Shown here piece after piece: positions 6,656 through 13,066 of a stretch of DNA of 13,066 nt. The translations under genes and the position numbers were made by a program. The first letter of the stretch is position 1. Every line of letters begins with the position of its first letter. Source of the stretch: JBAWAP01 sp049589355 (GTDB lineage: Bacteria > Chloroflexota > Anaerolineae > VGOG01). Under the pieces are notes generated by a model. It saw only the letters and a program-made list of their open reading frames with translations, was not told where the DNA came from and did not search any database. The stretch lies in NCBI GenBank assembly GCA_049589355.1, contig JBAWAP010000117.1, forward strand, positions 1-13,066, read 5' to 3'.

Positions 6656-7810
6656 CTATCCAAAGGTCTTCCTCATCCTATCGCAGTAATGCTGAACGTT
6701 TTCCCATTTGGCATCTGGGGCGATACGATGGTCGGGACAGGGGATATAGCCGCCAAGTTCGACCAGGGGTTTAAGTCGCTCCACTTCGGCATCAATCGCG
6801 GCGTAATTGTAGGCAAAGACCCTTTTGTCCATGCCGCCAACTCCGCGTAGTTCCTCACCATATTCCTCTCGCCAGGGCTTGATGCTGGCGTTCCATACGC
6901 CCACCTCGATCGGGAACATCGTGTTCACGCTATTCTCCAACCAGATCGGCACCAGCGCATCAATCTTGCCGTCGCAGTCAAGGGAGACGATGTTGATCCC
7001 GTGTTGTCCAAGGAGATCCGTGATGCGCCTGTAGTGGGGGCCGACCTTCTCCCTGAACACCCGGGGGTTGATTAGTGGCCCGCTCCTGAAGCAGATGTCC
7101 TCCCAAAAGTGGCCGAAGTCGAATCTGGCACCAGTCTCGAGCGCTCTTTCGGTACAGCGGTAGCAAAGCTCGCCGACAGTCTCGATTATTTCGTCGAAAA
7201 GCTCCGGGTCGTCCACCTGCAGGTAGGCGGAACCCACCAACCCCAGCCAGTTGCGGATGACACCGTACAGGCTGCCACAGAACAGGCCATGTGGCTTCTC
7301 CCATTCTTCTCGTTGCAGATATTCGAGCCCCCCTTTACTGAAGGGGAGTTCCTCTTCCCCGGTGTTGACGGTCGTGCCGGTGATCCGTTCTTCGGAGAAC
7401 TGGAGTCGCGGGAGAAAGAACTCTGCCCATTCCTTTCTACCCTTCAACAGGTGATCCACTTCGGTGGGAATGGATGTGATGCCTTCTTTCTTGATCACGA
7501 TGGCCCCGTCTTCGTTTAGCACCTTTCGCGAGCCGTCAGGCAGTTCCTCCAGGACCTTTTCCTCGATCTCGGGCAGCAGCCGAGTGAGCGGAGAGAAACA
7601 GTTGGCCCAGTTGAAATCAAAGCCGAGTTTCTGGGTGATGGCAGCATCTACAGGGTTTCCGTCCTTCCAATTCTCGGCTTCTTCTGTCGTGAGATGGCCT
7701 TCCGCCGCCCACTTGTGCAGCGTGTCCTCCCAGAAACCAAAGTGTACCAAGGGTAGCCTGTCGTAGTTTCCGTAGTTTAGTATGGCGAGTGTTCTTTCTC
7801 TGTTGTTCAT
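6656..7810 (-). CDS. Uroporphyrinogen decarboxylase (URO-D) superfamily protein, not HemE
   Basis: 384 aa. The opening MNNRERTLAILNYGNYDRLP is the usual start of URO-D/corrinoid-methyltransferase-like proteins. Later blocks fit the same fold: a DFGHFWEDICFRSGPLINP segment (231-249), NIVSLDCDGKIDALVPIW (273-290), a GGMDKR turn (325-330) and a GGYIPCPDHRIAPD end block (353-366). The RQAGR substrate motif near the N-terminus of true HemE is absent, so heme synthesis is very unlikely. Relatives include cobalamin-dependent methyltransferases and many uncharacterised proteins in sugar clusters. No corrinoid protein is encoded nearby. The gene starts 4 nt after the rhaA stop with only a weak GGCGGG-type ribosome site, so translation is probably coupled to rhaA. 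Its role in rhamnose metabolism is unknown; superfamily membership is fairly certain. Confidence 0.9.
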   Translation of the reverse strand: MNNRERTLAILNYGNYDRLPLVHFGFWEDTLHKWAAEGHLTTEEAENWKDGNPVDAAITQKLGFDFNWANCFSPLTRLLPEIEEKVLEELPDGSRKVLNEDGAIVIKKEGITSIPTEVDHLLKGRKEWAEFFLPRLQFSEERITGTTVNTGEEELPFSKGGLEYLQREEWEKPHGLFCGSLYGVIRNWLGLVGSAYLQVDDPELFDEIIETVGELCYRCTERALETGARFDFGHFWEDICFRSGPLINPRVFREKVGPHYRRITDLLGQHGINIVSLDCDGKIDALVPIWLENSVNTMFPIEVGVWNASIKPWREEYGEELRGVGGMDKRVFAYNYAAIDAEVERLKPLVELGGYIPCPDHRIAPDAKWENVQHYCDRMRKTFG

Positions 7811-7814
7811 CTAT

Positions 7815-9092
7815 CTAGGCCCGCCTCGAGAGTTCCCGCTTTTCGTAGTCTCGGATTTCATTCATAAAATTGATCCCCACGGGAACACCTTGCTGCAAGC
7901 AGGAGTAGTCCCATACCGCACCAAAGGGCAGCCCCTTGAGTTCTTCGAGCAGCGCCAGACGTTGGGTGTAATCGCCCGACACCTCTAACTCCCGCAGTTG
8001 GTCAATGGGCTCTAGCAGGGCCAGCAACAGAGCCCAAAGCACACTGCGAGTGCCGATGACCCATGCTGCCACGCGGTTGATGCTAGCGTCGAAAAAGTCC
8101 AGCCCAACGTGCACGCGGTGCAGGAAATCGCCGCGCACGATCTCCTGCGCGATGGACTGTAGCTCGTCCGAGAGGATGACCACGTGGTCGCTGTCCCAGC
8201 GTACACCTCGGCTGATGTGCAACAGCACCTCGTCCAGGAACGTCAGGACTGAGGAGAGCTTATCGGAGATTACCTCGGTGGGATGGAAGTGCCCGCTATC
8301 CAGGCACAAGAGGATGTGGTTGGCGATGGCGTAACCCAGGTAGAACTCGTGCGAGCCGACCACGTAGCTTTCAGAGCCAATGCCGAAGAGCTTGGACTCT
8401 ACTGAATCCAGGTTGTACTTGGGGGCGATCTTCTCGGCCAAGATCTTGTCCAGAGAATCTTTGAGCAGCATACGGGGCGTCTTGTGGTCAACAGGGATGT
8501 CCTTGAAGCCATCCGGGACCCAGATGTTGGTCACGCAAGGGGTGCCGAGTTCGCGCCCAATGTGCTCGCCAATCTTGCGGCAGGCAATGCAGTGTTCGAT
8601 CCAAAACTTGCGGATACCCTCGTCATAACTGGATAAGGTGAAGCCGCTTTCGGCCATCGGGTGCGAGAAACAAGTGGGGTTGAAGTCTATTCCATGCCCT
8701 GTGCCCTTAGCCCAGGCGATCCAGGCGGAAAAGTGCTCAGGCCGCAGTTCGTTGCGCGCGACTTTCTGGCCACCGGTCTCGGCGTAGATTGAATGCAGGT
8801 TGAGACGATGCGTGCCGGGGATCAGGCTATAGGCTTTGTCCAGATCACTCCGCAGCTCGTCGGCGTTGCGGGCCTTGCCCGGATAGTTGCCCGTCGCAGC
8901 CAGACCACCTCCCAACTCGGCATCGGGCGACTCGAAGCCGCCCACGTCGTCGCCCTGCCAACAATGTAGGCTGATGGGGATCTGCACAAGGGTATCCAGT
9001 GCCTGATCGGTGTCCACGCCGAGCATAGCGTACCGTTCTTTCGCCATTGCGTAGGCGTCTCGAATCTGCTTGTCTGTGGGTTGATTGCTCAC
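7815..9092 (-). CDS. rhaA: L-rhamnose isomerase
   Basis: 425 aa, close to the 419 aa of E. coli RhaA. It interconverts L-rhamnose and L-rhamnulose in the cytoplasm (EC 5.3.1.14) with divalent metal. The match to the family runs end to end: PISLHCWQGDDVGGFE (39-54), NPTCFSHP (138-145), GSHEFYLGYAIANH (246-259), CLDSGHFHPTE (263-273), RWDSDHVVILSDE (298-310) and the highly conserved VHVGLDFFDASINRVAAWVIGTR near residue 330. The metal-binding Glu/Asp/His residues expected of the family fall in the HEF, LDSGHFHPTE and DSDH blocks. The start is GTG at 9092, with a purine-rich AAAGGGGG about 7 nt upstream. The stop is 4 nt before the URO-D-like gene. No rhamnulokinase gene is in the window. The gene symbol is confident. 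Confidence 0.97.
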   Translation of the reverse strand: MSNQPTDKQIRDAYAMAKERYAMLGVDTDQALDTLVQIPISLHCWQGDDVGGFESPDAELGGGLAATGNYPGKARNADELRSDLDKAYSLIPGTHRLNLHSIYAETGGQKVARNELRPEHFSAWIAWAKGTGHGIDFNPTCFSHPMAESGFTLSSYDEGIRKFWIEHCIACRKIGEHIGRELGTPCVTNIWVPDGFKDIPVDHKTPRMLLKDSLDKILAEKIAPKYNLDSVESKLFGIGSESYVVGSHEFYLGYAIANHILLCLDSGHFHPTEVISDKLSSVLTFLDEVLLHISRGVRWDSDHVVILSDELQSIAQEIVRGDFLHRVHVGLDFFDASINRVAAWVIGTRSVLWALLLALLEPIDQLRELEVSGDYTQRLALLEELKGLPFGAVWDYSCLQQGVPVGINFMNEIRDYEKRELSRRA

Positions 9093-9166
9093 AATCTCGC
9101 CCCCTTTACCCTTTCAGGTAACACCTCACTCTTGTGAGCGGTACACCTCTTCACAAAACTAGACCG
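9093..9166. other. Spacer between fucosidase and rhaA, with direct repeat and small stem
   Basis: This 74-bp gap is the longest in the cluster. It contains a short inverted repeat CTCAC-tctt-GTGAG (9125-9138). An 11-bp sequence at its rhaA end (9106-9116) is repeated at the end of the fucosidase gene. I see no clear promoter or terminator in it. Confidence 0.55.
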
Positions 9167-9177
9167 TTACCCTTTCA
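9106..9177. repeat. 11-bp direct repeat TTACCCTTTCA flanking a 50-bp segment
   Basis: The same 11 bases occur at 9106-9116 and 9167-9177. The second copy spans the fucosidase stop codon and last codons; the first lies just before the rhaA ribosome site. It could be a slippage or insertion footprint, or chance. Confidence 0.6.
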
Positions 9178-10483
9178 AAAACAGTTCGATCACCGGCACC
9201 GCTACAGGTGGCTTCTGAACCGGGAGTTCGAGCGTCAGCGTGCCCGGCGTGCCGCTCATAAAGATAAGGTTAGCTTCCTGGTTCGGATCAACGACGCGCA
9301 TTTTGATCTCCGATCCATCGTTGAGCAGTTGCGCATATTCGACCCTGTCTGCCAGGCCGTTGAGGTGGACGTGGCGGAACGGCCACGAGAACAGGTGCAG
9401 GTACAGGCAGTTGCCGTCCCTTCGACTACGCTCAGGGCCAGTCTGGGTGTAGCGGCAATCGGGTGGCGGGGTGAAGTCGCTGGCGGTGCAGCCGTAAATC
9501 GAGCGGCCATGCAACCGCATCCACTCGCCGATGCCGCGCAGCCGTTCAATCGCCCTGGGCTCAAACTCGCCGCGCGCGTTCGGCCCGACGTTGAGCAGCA
9601 GGTTGCCGCCCTTCGACACTGTGTCCACCAGCATCTGCACGAGCATCTCCACCGGCTTCCAGTCCAGGTTATCGCGGTCGTAGCCCCAACTGCCGTTGAG
9701 CGTCTGGCACGCCTCCCACACAACTGGCTTGCCACCCACCTCCATCCAACTGCGCGGCTGGTACTGCTCGGGCGTCTTGAAGTCGCCGCCGATTTCCATC
9801 CGATCATTGACGATGATGCCCGGCTGGAGCTCACGCACTATCGCCATCAATTCCTCCGACCGCCAGTCGTCTTTGCCCTTGCCCTTCGACCAGCCCCAAT
9901 CTCGCTCCGAGTAGGAGAAGTCGAACCACATAATGTCTATCTTGCCGAACTGCGTCAACAACTCGCGGGTCTGGCCATGCAAGTACTCGGCGTACTTGCG
10001 GATATCGCGGTGTTTCTGCGCTTCGCGGAACACTATGTCGTCGCGCAGGGGGTGCAGGCCGTCAATAGGAAACTCAGGGTGGTGCCAATCAAGCAAGGAG
10101 TGATAGAACCCGACTTTGAAGCCCTCCGCACGGAACGCCTCCACCATCGGTCTGAGCACGTCCTTCCCCCATGGTGTGTTCGTGGCCTTGTAGTCGGTCA
10201 GCGCCGAGTCCCAGAGACAGAAGCCGTCGTGGTGCTTGGAGGTGACGACAAAGTACTTCATTCCCGCGTTCTTCGCCTCGCGCACCAACACGGTTGGGTC
10301 ATAGAGGTCGGGGTAGAAGTGGTCGAAGTACTTCTGATAGTCCTCGTCGCGGATGCACTCGCGGTGCTTCACCCACTCGTGCCGCGCTGGCAGGGCATAG
10401 ATGCCCCAGTGGATGAACAAACCGAAGCGGTCATGGACAAACCAACTGGTATCGCCAACTGTAGGTTCTGGTAGTTTGGGCAT
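9167..10483 (-). CDS. Alpha-L-fucosidase, glycoside hydrolase family 29
   Basis: 438 aa. It hydrolyses terminal alpha-L-fucosyl residues with retention. The GH29 barrel begins with FGLFIHWGIYALPARHEW (20-37), then KYFVVTSKHHDGFCLWDS (76-93) and the nucleophile block IDIMWFDFSY, with Asp188 as expected nucleophile. WEACQTLNGSWGYDRDN (256-272) is a family-typical block whose Glu257 is a possible acid/base. LLLNVGPNARGE (295-306) closes the barrel, and a small beta domain follows to the C-terminus. No signal peptide is seen, so action on imported oligosaccharides is likely. Residues about 349-355 (GPERSRR) are encoded by a repeat-like DNA element and look inserted between two ordinary segments, DCRYTQT and DGNCLYLHLFSWP. 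The ATG at 10483 has AAGGAG 9 nt upstream and follows the GH106-like stop by 20 bp. A GH29-like enzyme of other specificity cannot be excluded. Confidence 0.95.
   Translation of the reverse strand: MPKLPEPTVGDTSWFVHDRFGLFIHWGIYALPARHEWVKHRECIRDEDYQKYFDHFYPDLYDPTVLVREAKNAGMKYFVVTSKHHDGFCLWDSALTDYKATNTPWGKDVLRPMVEAFRAEGFKVGFYHSLLDWHHPEFPIDGLHPLRDDIVFREAQKHRDIRKYAEYLHGQTRELLTQFGKIDIMWFDFSYSERDWGWSKGKGKDDWRSEELMAIVRELQPGIIVNDRMEIGGDFKTPEQYQPRSWMEVGGKPVVWEACQTLNGSWGYDRDNLDWKPVEMLVQMLVDTVSKGGNLLLNVGPNARGEFEPRAIERLRGIGEWMRLHGRSIYGCTASDFTPPPDCRYTQTGPERSRRDGNCLYLHLFSWPFRHVHLNGLADRVEYAQLLNDGSEIKMRVVDPNQEANLIFMSGTPGTLTLELPVQKPPVAVPVIELFLKG
9418..9437. repeat. Dispersed-repeat-like element inside the fucosidase gene
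   Basis: On the minus strand the 20 bases read CCCTGAGCGTAGTCGAAGGG, with complementary CCCT/AGGG ends. From memory, elements of the CTGAGCGTAGTCGAAG type are scattered in many copies through some bacterial genomes, often intergenic; I cannot check that here. This copy is in frame within the GH29 gene and contributes PERSRR. Five of its six reading frames are free of stops, so it can be tolerated inside genes. Confidence 0.65.
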
Positions 10484-10492
10484 GATTATCCT

Positions 10493-10498
10493 CTCCTT
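10493..10498 (-). promoter_or_regulatory. Ribosome binding site of the GH29 gene
   Basis: AAGGAG on the minus strand, 9 nt before the ATG at 10483 and within the 20-bp gap after the upstream stop. It supports the chosen start. Confidence 0.8.
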
Positions 10499-10503
10499 TT
10501 TCT

Positions 10504-13066
10504 CTATGACTCGAACGTTTTCAACGTCACCCTATCGAAGCCAAAGGGCACCAGGATGTAGTCGCCCGTCCAACGGCTCTTGTCGCGGAAGTCGCTTGGC
10601 CCTGTCCACGCCAGGTCGCCGCCAGCACGATGGTGCGGACCCAGGAGGTTGCGCAGCGTCCCTACCAACTCGATCTCAACCACGTTTTCACCCGCGCGCA
10701 AGCCCTCGGTGACGTCCACACGGTGCGGCGGCCAGGCGACGGTGCCTATCTGCTGCCCGTTCACGCGCACGTGAGCAACGGCGGCGCGCAGGTTGTGTAT
10801 CTCCAGCACGGTGCGCCCGTCGAGCGCTGGCAGCGTGACAGTCTGGCGAAGCGTGGCTCGGCCGGCGAAGAAGGCCAACCCCTGTGCTGTCAGATCAACG
10901 GACAGCCTATCCGACTTGTCGCTCCCCTGGACGCGGTCGGGCAAATCCGTCACGCGAAAGTCCGGCGCGTAGCGGTCGAAGACCTGGCCGTTGTACCGAT
11001 TCTCCTCCCCCACCCTGCGTCCGGTCACGCCGAAGTCGCCGATCACACATAAGCTCTCCAGTTCCGTGTCCAGGGCGAACACACCGCTGAGCACGATCTC
11101 ATTCCGTCCAGCCTGTATCACCGCACTGACGTCCACCTTGCGGAACGAGATGTCCGTCCACCAACCGACATCATCGCTGGAGACCGGCTGCCCATTGACG
11201 GTGATCTCAAAGCGCTCGGGTGACTCTACGACCAGATAGATAGGATTGGCAGGACAGACGGACACGTCGAAGGTGAAACGCAGCGCAAAGATAGTGCCAA
11301 CACCGGCCTCAGCGACGGCACTGTGCGCATCCAGGATATGCATCGGCTTGCTCCAGCCGTCCTCATCGCCGATCCGCACCTGCGGGGTGTCCAGCGTCAG
11401 GGCATTGGGGCCGCCCAGGGCAAGCTCCCAGGTATCGTCCAGCGTGACCTCCGCCACGACACGCTCGGCGGTCGGCTCAATCACGGCCGGGGGTTGATCC
11501 CGGTGCAGCACGAGCAGGTGAGAGGCAACCGGCGGAAAGTCGAGCACGATCTCGGTGACGTCATCGCTCTGACGGCTGGGCAGCGGGCGCACTTCCCCGG
11601 TGGCCGGATCCCACGATTCCAGTCGCCCCGTGCCCCGCAGTTGCACCGTGGCGACGCCGCCGTTGTCGAGGTCAGTGTTGGCCAGGAAGTAGCAATCAGC
11701 ATCATCAATACGCCGATGCTGAGCCCAGATCGCGGGACGGCCGGGCACGCGAACGTCGAATGGCAGCATTTCGTCGAGCGTGTCGGGAAGAGTGTCGAGC
11801 GTGACTGTCTTGGTCGTCTCGGGCAATATTGGCTTGTTGGCGGGCCGGCCGTTGACCAGCGTGGGCAGCGGCTCCATTACCAACACTGGGCCGCCAGCGG
11901 CGGCAAACTCACGCAGCAGGTGGATGGTGTTCTCCGCCAGTGTCACACTTAGCGGCACAATCACCACCCGGTACGCCATCTCTCCCACATCCAACCGCGG
12001 GCCTAGGTAGTCAGTCGTCACGCTGGCCTCGCAGGGGGCTCCTGGCTCCATCAGCATCTCGTCACCAAGGTGAAAGTCCCTCTGGGCCTGCATCAGCGTC
12101 ATCAGCAAGTCGTCGAGCGTCCGGTCGAGTTGATCCACCGCGTAGTTCGCGCCGGGCCGGTAGAGCGTCCAGGCGCTGCCGACGGGATGGATCACCAGGA
12201 CGTCCACCACGCGCTGGCCCTGGCTGAGGGCGTAGCTCAGGCGGGCGAAGTAATCGGCGATCAGGCGATTCTCAGGCCACCAGGGTTGCTGATAGAAAAC
12301 GTTTTGTGGGTGGTCGCGCTTGCGCTCGCCGCGCATGCTGTAGAGAGACAGGTGCGGGGTGTTCAGATTGACGCCCAGGACGTAGGCCCAATCGCCGATC
12401 CACTTGCGCCCGGTGTGGGCAAAGTCCTGCCCGCCGCAGCCGTAGTTCTCGCACAGCGCCCGGGGCTTGCCAAGCTGACACACGACGCTATCCAGTTGCT
12501 TGACTGCCAGCACCGTGCCCGGGCCGGCATTGATCTGCCGCCCTAGCTTATCAATGCCGGGGATGTGCATATAGGGATAGTGCGGCATCGCAGCGCCTAT
12601 GTACTGGATCTGGCTCAGTAGCGAGTCCTCAGCCAGGTAGTGGCCAGTGAAGGCCAGGCCATGCTCCTGGCACCACTCGTACATCTGCTGGGAAAAGGCC
12701 TCCAGGAACCGCCGGGTGAGGGCGTGCCAGAAATCGTAGCGCGTCTGGGAGGCAGTGGGAGTGTCGAAGAAGAGGTCAGGCAACCTGGCCGGGAGGTCGT
12801 AGCCCTTCTTCTCCTGGAAGTAGCCCTCCAGGCCGATGGTCCAGGGCACGAAGGCCGGGCGCATCTGGGCCAGGATGCGGCGGTTGTAGGTGGGCTCGTC
12901 GGTGAAGATGCCGGGCACAGCCCCGCCGAAGTCCTGGCCCACCTGCTGGTAGTAGGGCTCGTAGGTGGACTCGATGAAAGCCCGCACTGCCTGGGGGTTC
13001 AGGAGGTCAATGTAGCAGGTGTCGTTGAACCAGGGTTGGCCCAGCGGCGCGGTGAGGGGATAGAAC
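10504..13066 (-). CDS. Large glycoside hydrolase related to GH106 alpha-L-rhamnosidases (N-terminus off window)
   Basis: 853 codons are visible. The frame is open through the right edge, so a GTG at 12987 is internal and the true start lies beyond the window. Visible residues 1-290 form a catalytic barrel-like region: YIDLLNP, FTDEP (54-58, Glu57), FTGHYLAEDSLLSQ, ALCENYGCGGQ (Glu206) and NTPHLSLYSMRGERKRD. Glu57 and Glu206 are candidate catalytic residues by position only. Next comes an alpha/beta segment (YRVVIVPLSVTLAENTIHLLREFAAAGG) like the trimerisation domains of GH42-type enzymes. Beta-rich modules complete the protein, ending in a galactose-binding-like domain (VRVNGQQIGTVAWPPHRVDVTEGL). 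This architecture matches GH106-like proteins, and the adjacent rhaA supports rhamnose release. Specificity is not proven. A signal peptide, if any, is outside the window. It is the first gene of the visible run, 20 bp before the GH29 gene. Confidence 0.88.
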   Translation of the reverse strand, partial: FYPLTAPLGQPWFNDTCYIDLLNPQAVRAFIESTYEPYYQQVGQDFGGAVPGIFTDEPTYNRRILAQMRPAFVPWTIGLEGYFQEKKGYDLPARLPDLFFDTPTASQTRYDFWHALTRRFLEAFSQQMYEWCQEHGLAFTGHYLAEDSLLSQIQYIGAAMPHYPYMHIPGIDKLGRQINAGPGTVLAVKQLDSVVCQLGKPRALCENYGCGGQDFAHTGRKWIGDWAYVLGVNLNTPHLSLYSMRGERKRDHPQNVFYQQPWWPENRLIADYFARLSYALSQGQRVVDVLVIHPVGSAWTLYRPGANYAVDQLDRTLDDLLMTLMQAQRDFHLGDEMLMEPGAPCEASVTTDYLGPRLDVGEMAYRVVIVPLSVTLAENTIHLLREFAAAGGPVLVMEPLPTLVNGRPANKPILPETTKTVTLDTLPDTLDEMLPFDVRVPGRPAIWAQHRRIDDADCYFLANTDLDNGGVATVQLRGTGRLESWDPATGEVRPLPSRQSDDVTEIVLDFPPVASHLLVLHRDQPPAVIEPTAERVVAEVTLDDTWELALGGPNALTLDTPQVRIGDEDGWSKPMHILDAHSAVAEAGVGTIFALRFTFDVSVCPANPIYLVVESPERFEITVNGQPVSSDDVGWWTDISFRKVDVSAVIQAGRNEIVLSGVFALDTELESLCVIGDFGVTGRRVGEENRYNGQVFDRYAPDFRVTDLPDRVQGSDKSDRLSVDLTAQGLAFFAGRATLRQTVTLPALDGRTVLEIHNLRAAVAHVRVNGQQIGTVAWPPHRVDVTEGLRAGENVVEIELVGTLRNLLGPHHRAGGDLAWTGPSDFRDKSRWTGDYILVPFGFDRVTLKTFES

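Noticed and set aside
6656..7810. Heme biosynthesis gene hemE
   Set aside because: The N-terminal RQAGR motif is missing and the neighbours are sugar genes, so it is a superfamily relative only.
9134..10474. Long open frame on the plus strand (446 codons) opposite the GH29 gene
   Set aside because: It is antisense to a well-supported GH29 gene, has low-complexity composition typical of GC-rich shadow frames and no recognisable domain.
10504..12987. GTG at 12987 as the true start of the GH106-like gene
   Set aside because: The frame stays open to the window edge and the upstream codons encode family-like residues (YIDLLNP), so it is an internal Val codon.
1..13066. tRNA, rRNA, CRISPR arrays, insertion sequences or transposases
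   Set aside because: No cloverleaf-like segments, regular repeat-spacer arrays or transposase motifs were seen; almost all sequence is accounted for by nine genes.

Overview
The window is about 13 kb of GC-rich bacterial DNA (roughly 60% G+C by eye). It holds nine genes, all on the minus strand and tightly packed. They form one carbohydrate-degradation cluster centred on deoxyhexoses (L-rhamnose and L-fucose). There are no RNA genes, CRISPR arrays, transposases or plus-strand genes. The genes at both ends run off the window. The glycoside hydrolase mix, the URO-D-like and PHP accessory proteins, a CTGAGCGTAGTCGAAG-type dispersed repeat and a CCTCCGAGG-type intergenic palindrome suggest Chloroflexota (Anaerolineae-like). 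This is an inference from gene style; no taxonomic marker is present.

Reading in the direction of transcription (right to left), the layout is as follows. (1) 10504-13066: a large glycoside hydrolase related to GH106 alpha-L-rhamnosidases, missing its N-terminus. (2) 9167-10483: GH29 alpha-L-fucosidase. (3) 7815-9092: L-rhamnose isomerase RhaA. (4) 6656-7810: URO-D superfamily protein that is not HemE. (5) 5829-6593: class II (zinc) aldolase of the fuculose/rhamnulose-1-phosphate type. (6) 4771-5832: zinc-dependent polyol dehydrogenase. (7) 3370-4737: PHP-domain metallohydrolase. (8) 1156-3363: GH3 beta-glycosidase. (9) 1-1112: a second, unusual zinc-type dehydrogenase, missing its C-terminus. 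Spacers run from an ATGA overlap to 74 bp. The layout suggests one operon, with a possible internal promoter/operator before the aldolase gene.

Proposed function: oligosaccharides rich in rhamnose, fucose and beta-linked sugars, such as pectic or fucosylated plant or algal glycans, are taken up by a transporter outside the window. The hydrolases whose N-termini are visible (GH29 and GH3) have no signal peptide, so hydrolysis is probably cytoplasmic. RhaA makes L-rhamnulose, the aldolase would cleave the 1-phosphate, and the dehydrogenases would handle lactaldehyde, polyols or sugar oxidation. No sugar kinase, transporter or regulator is visible, so the pathway is incomplete here or uses an unusual route.

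The most notable sequence features are two. A perfect 34-bp palindrome fills the 33-bp gap between the polyol dehydrogenase stop and the PHP start, and buries the PHP Shine-Dalgarno sequence in its stem. A 20-bp dispersed-repeat-like element lies in frame inside the GH29 fucosidase gene and encodes extra residues.
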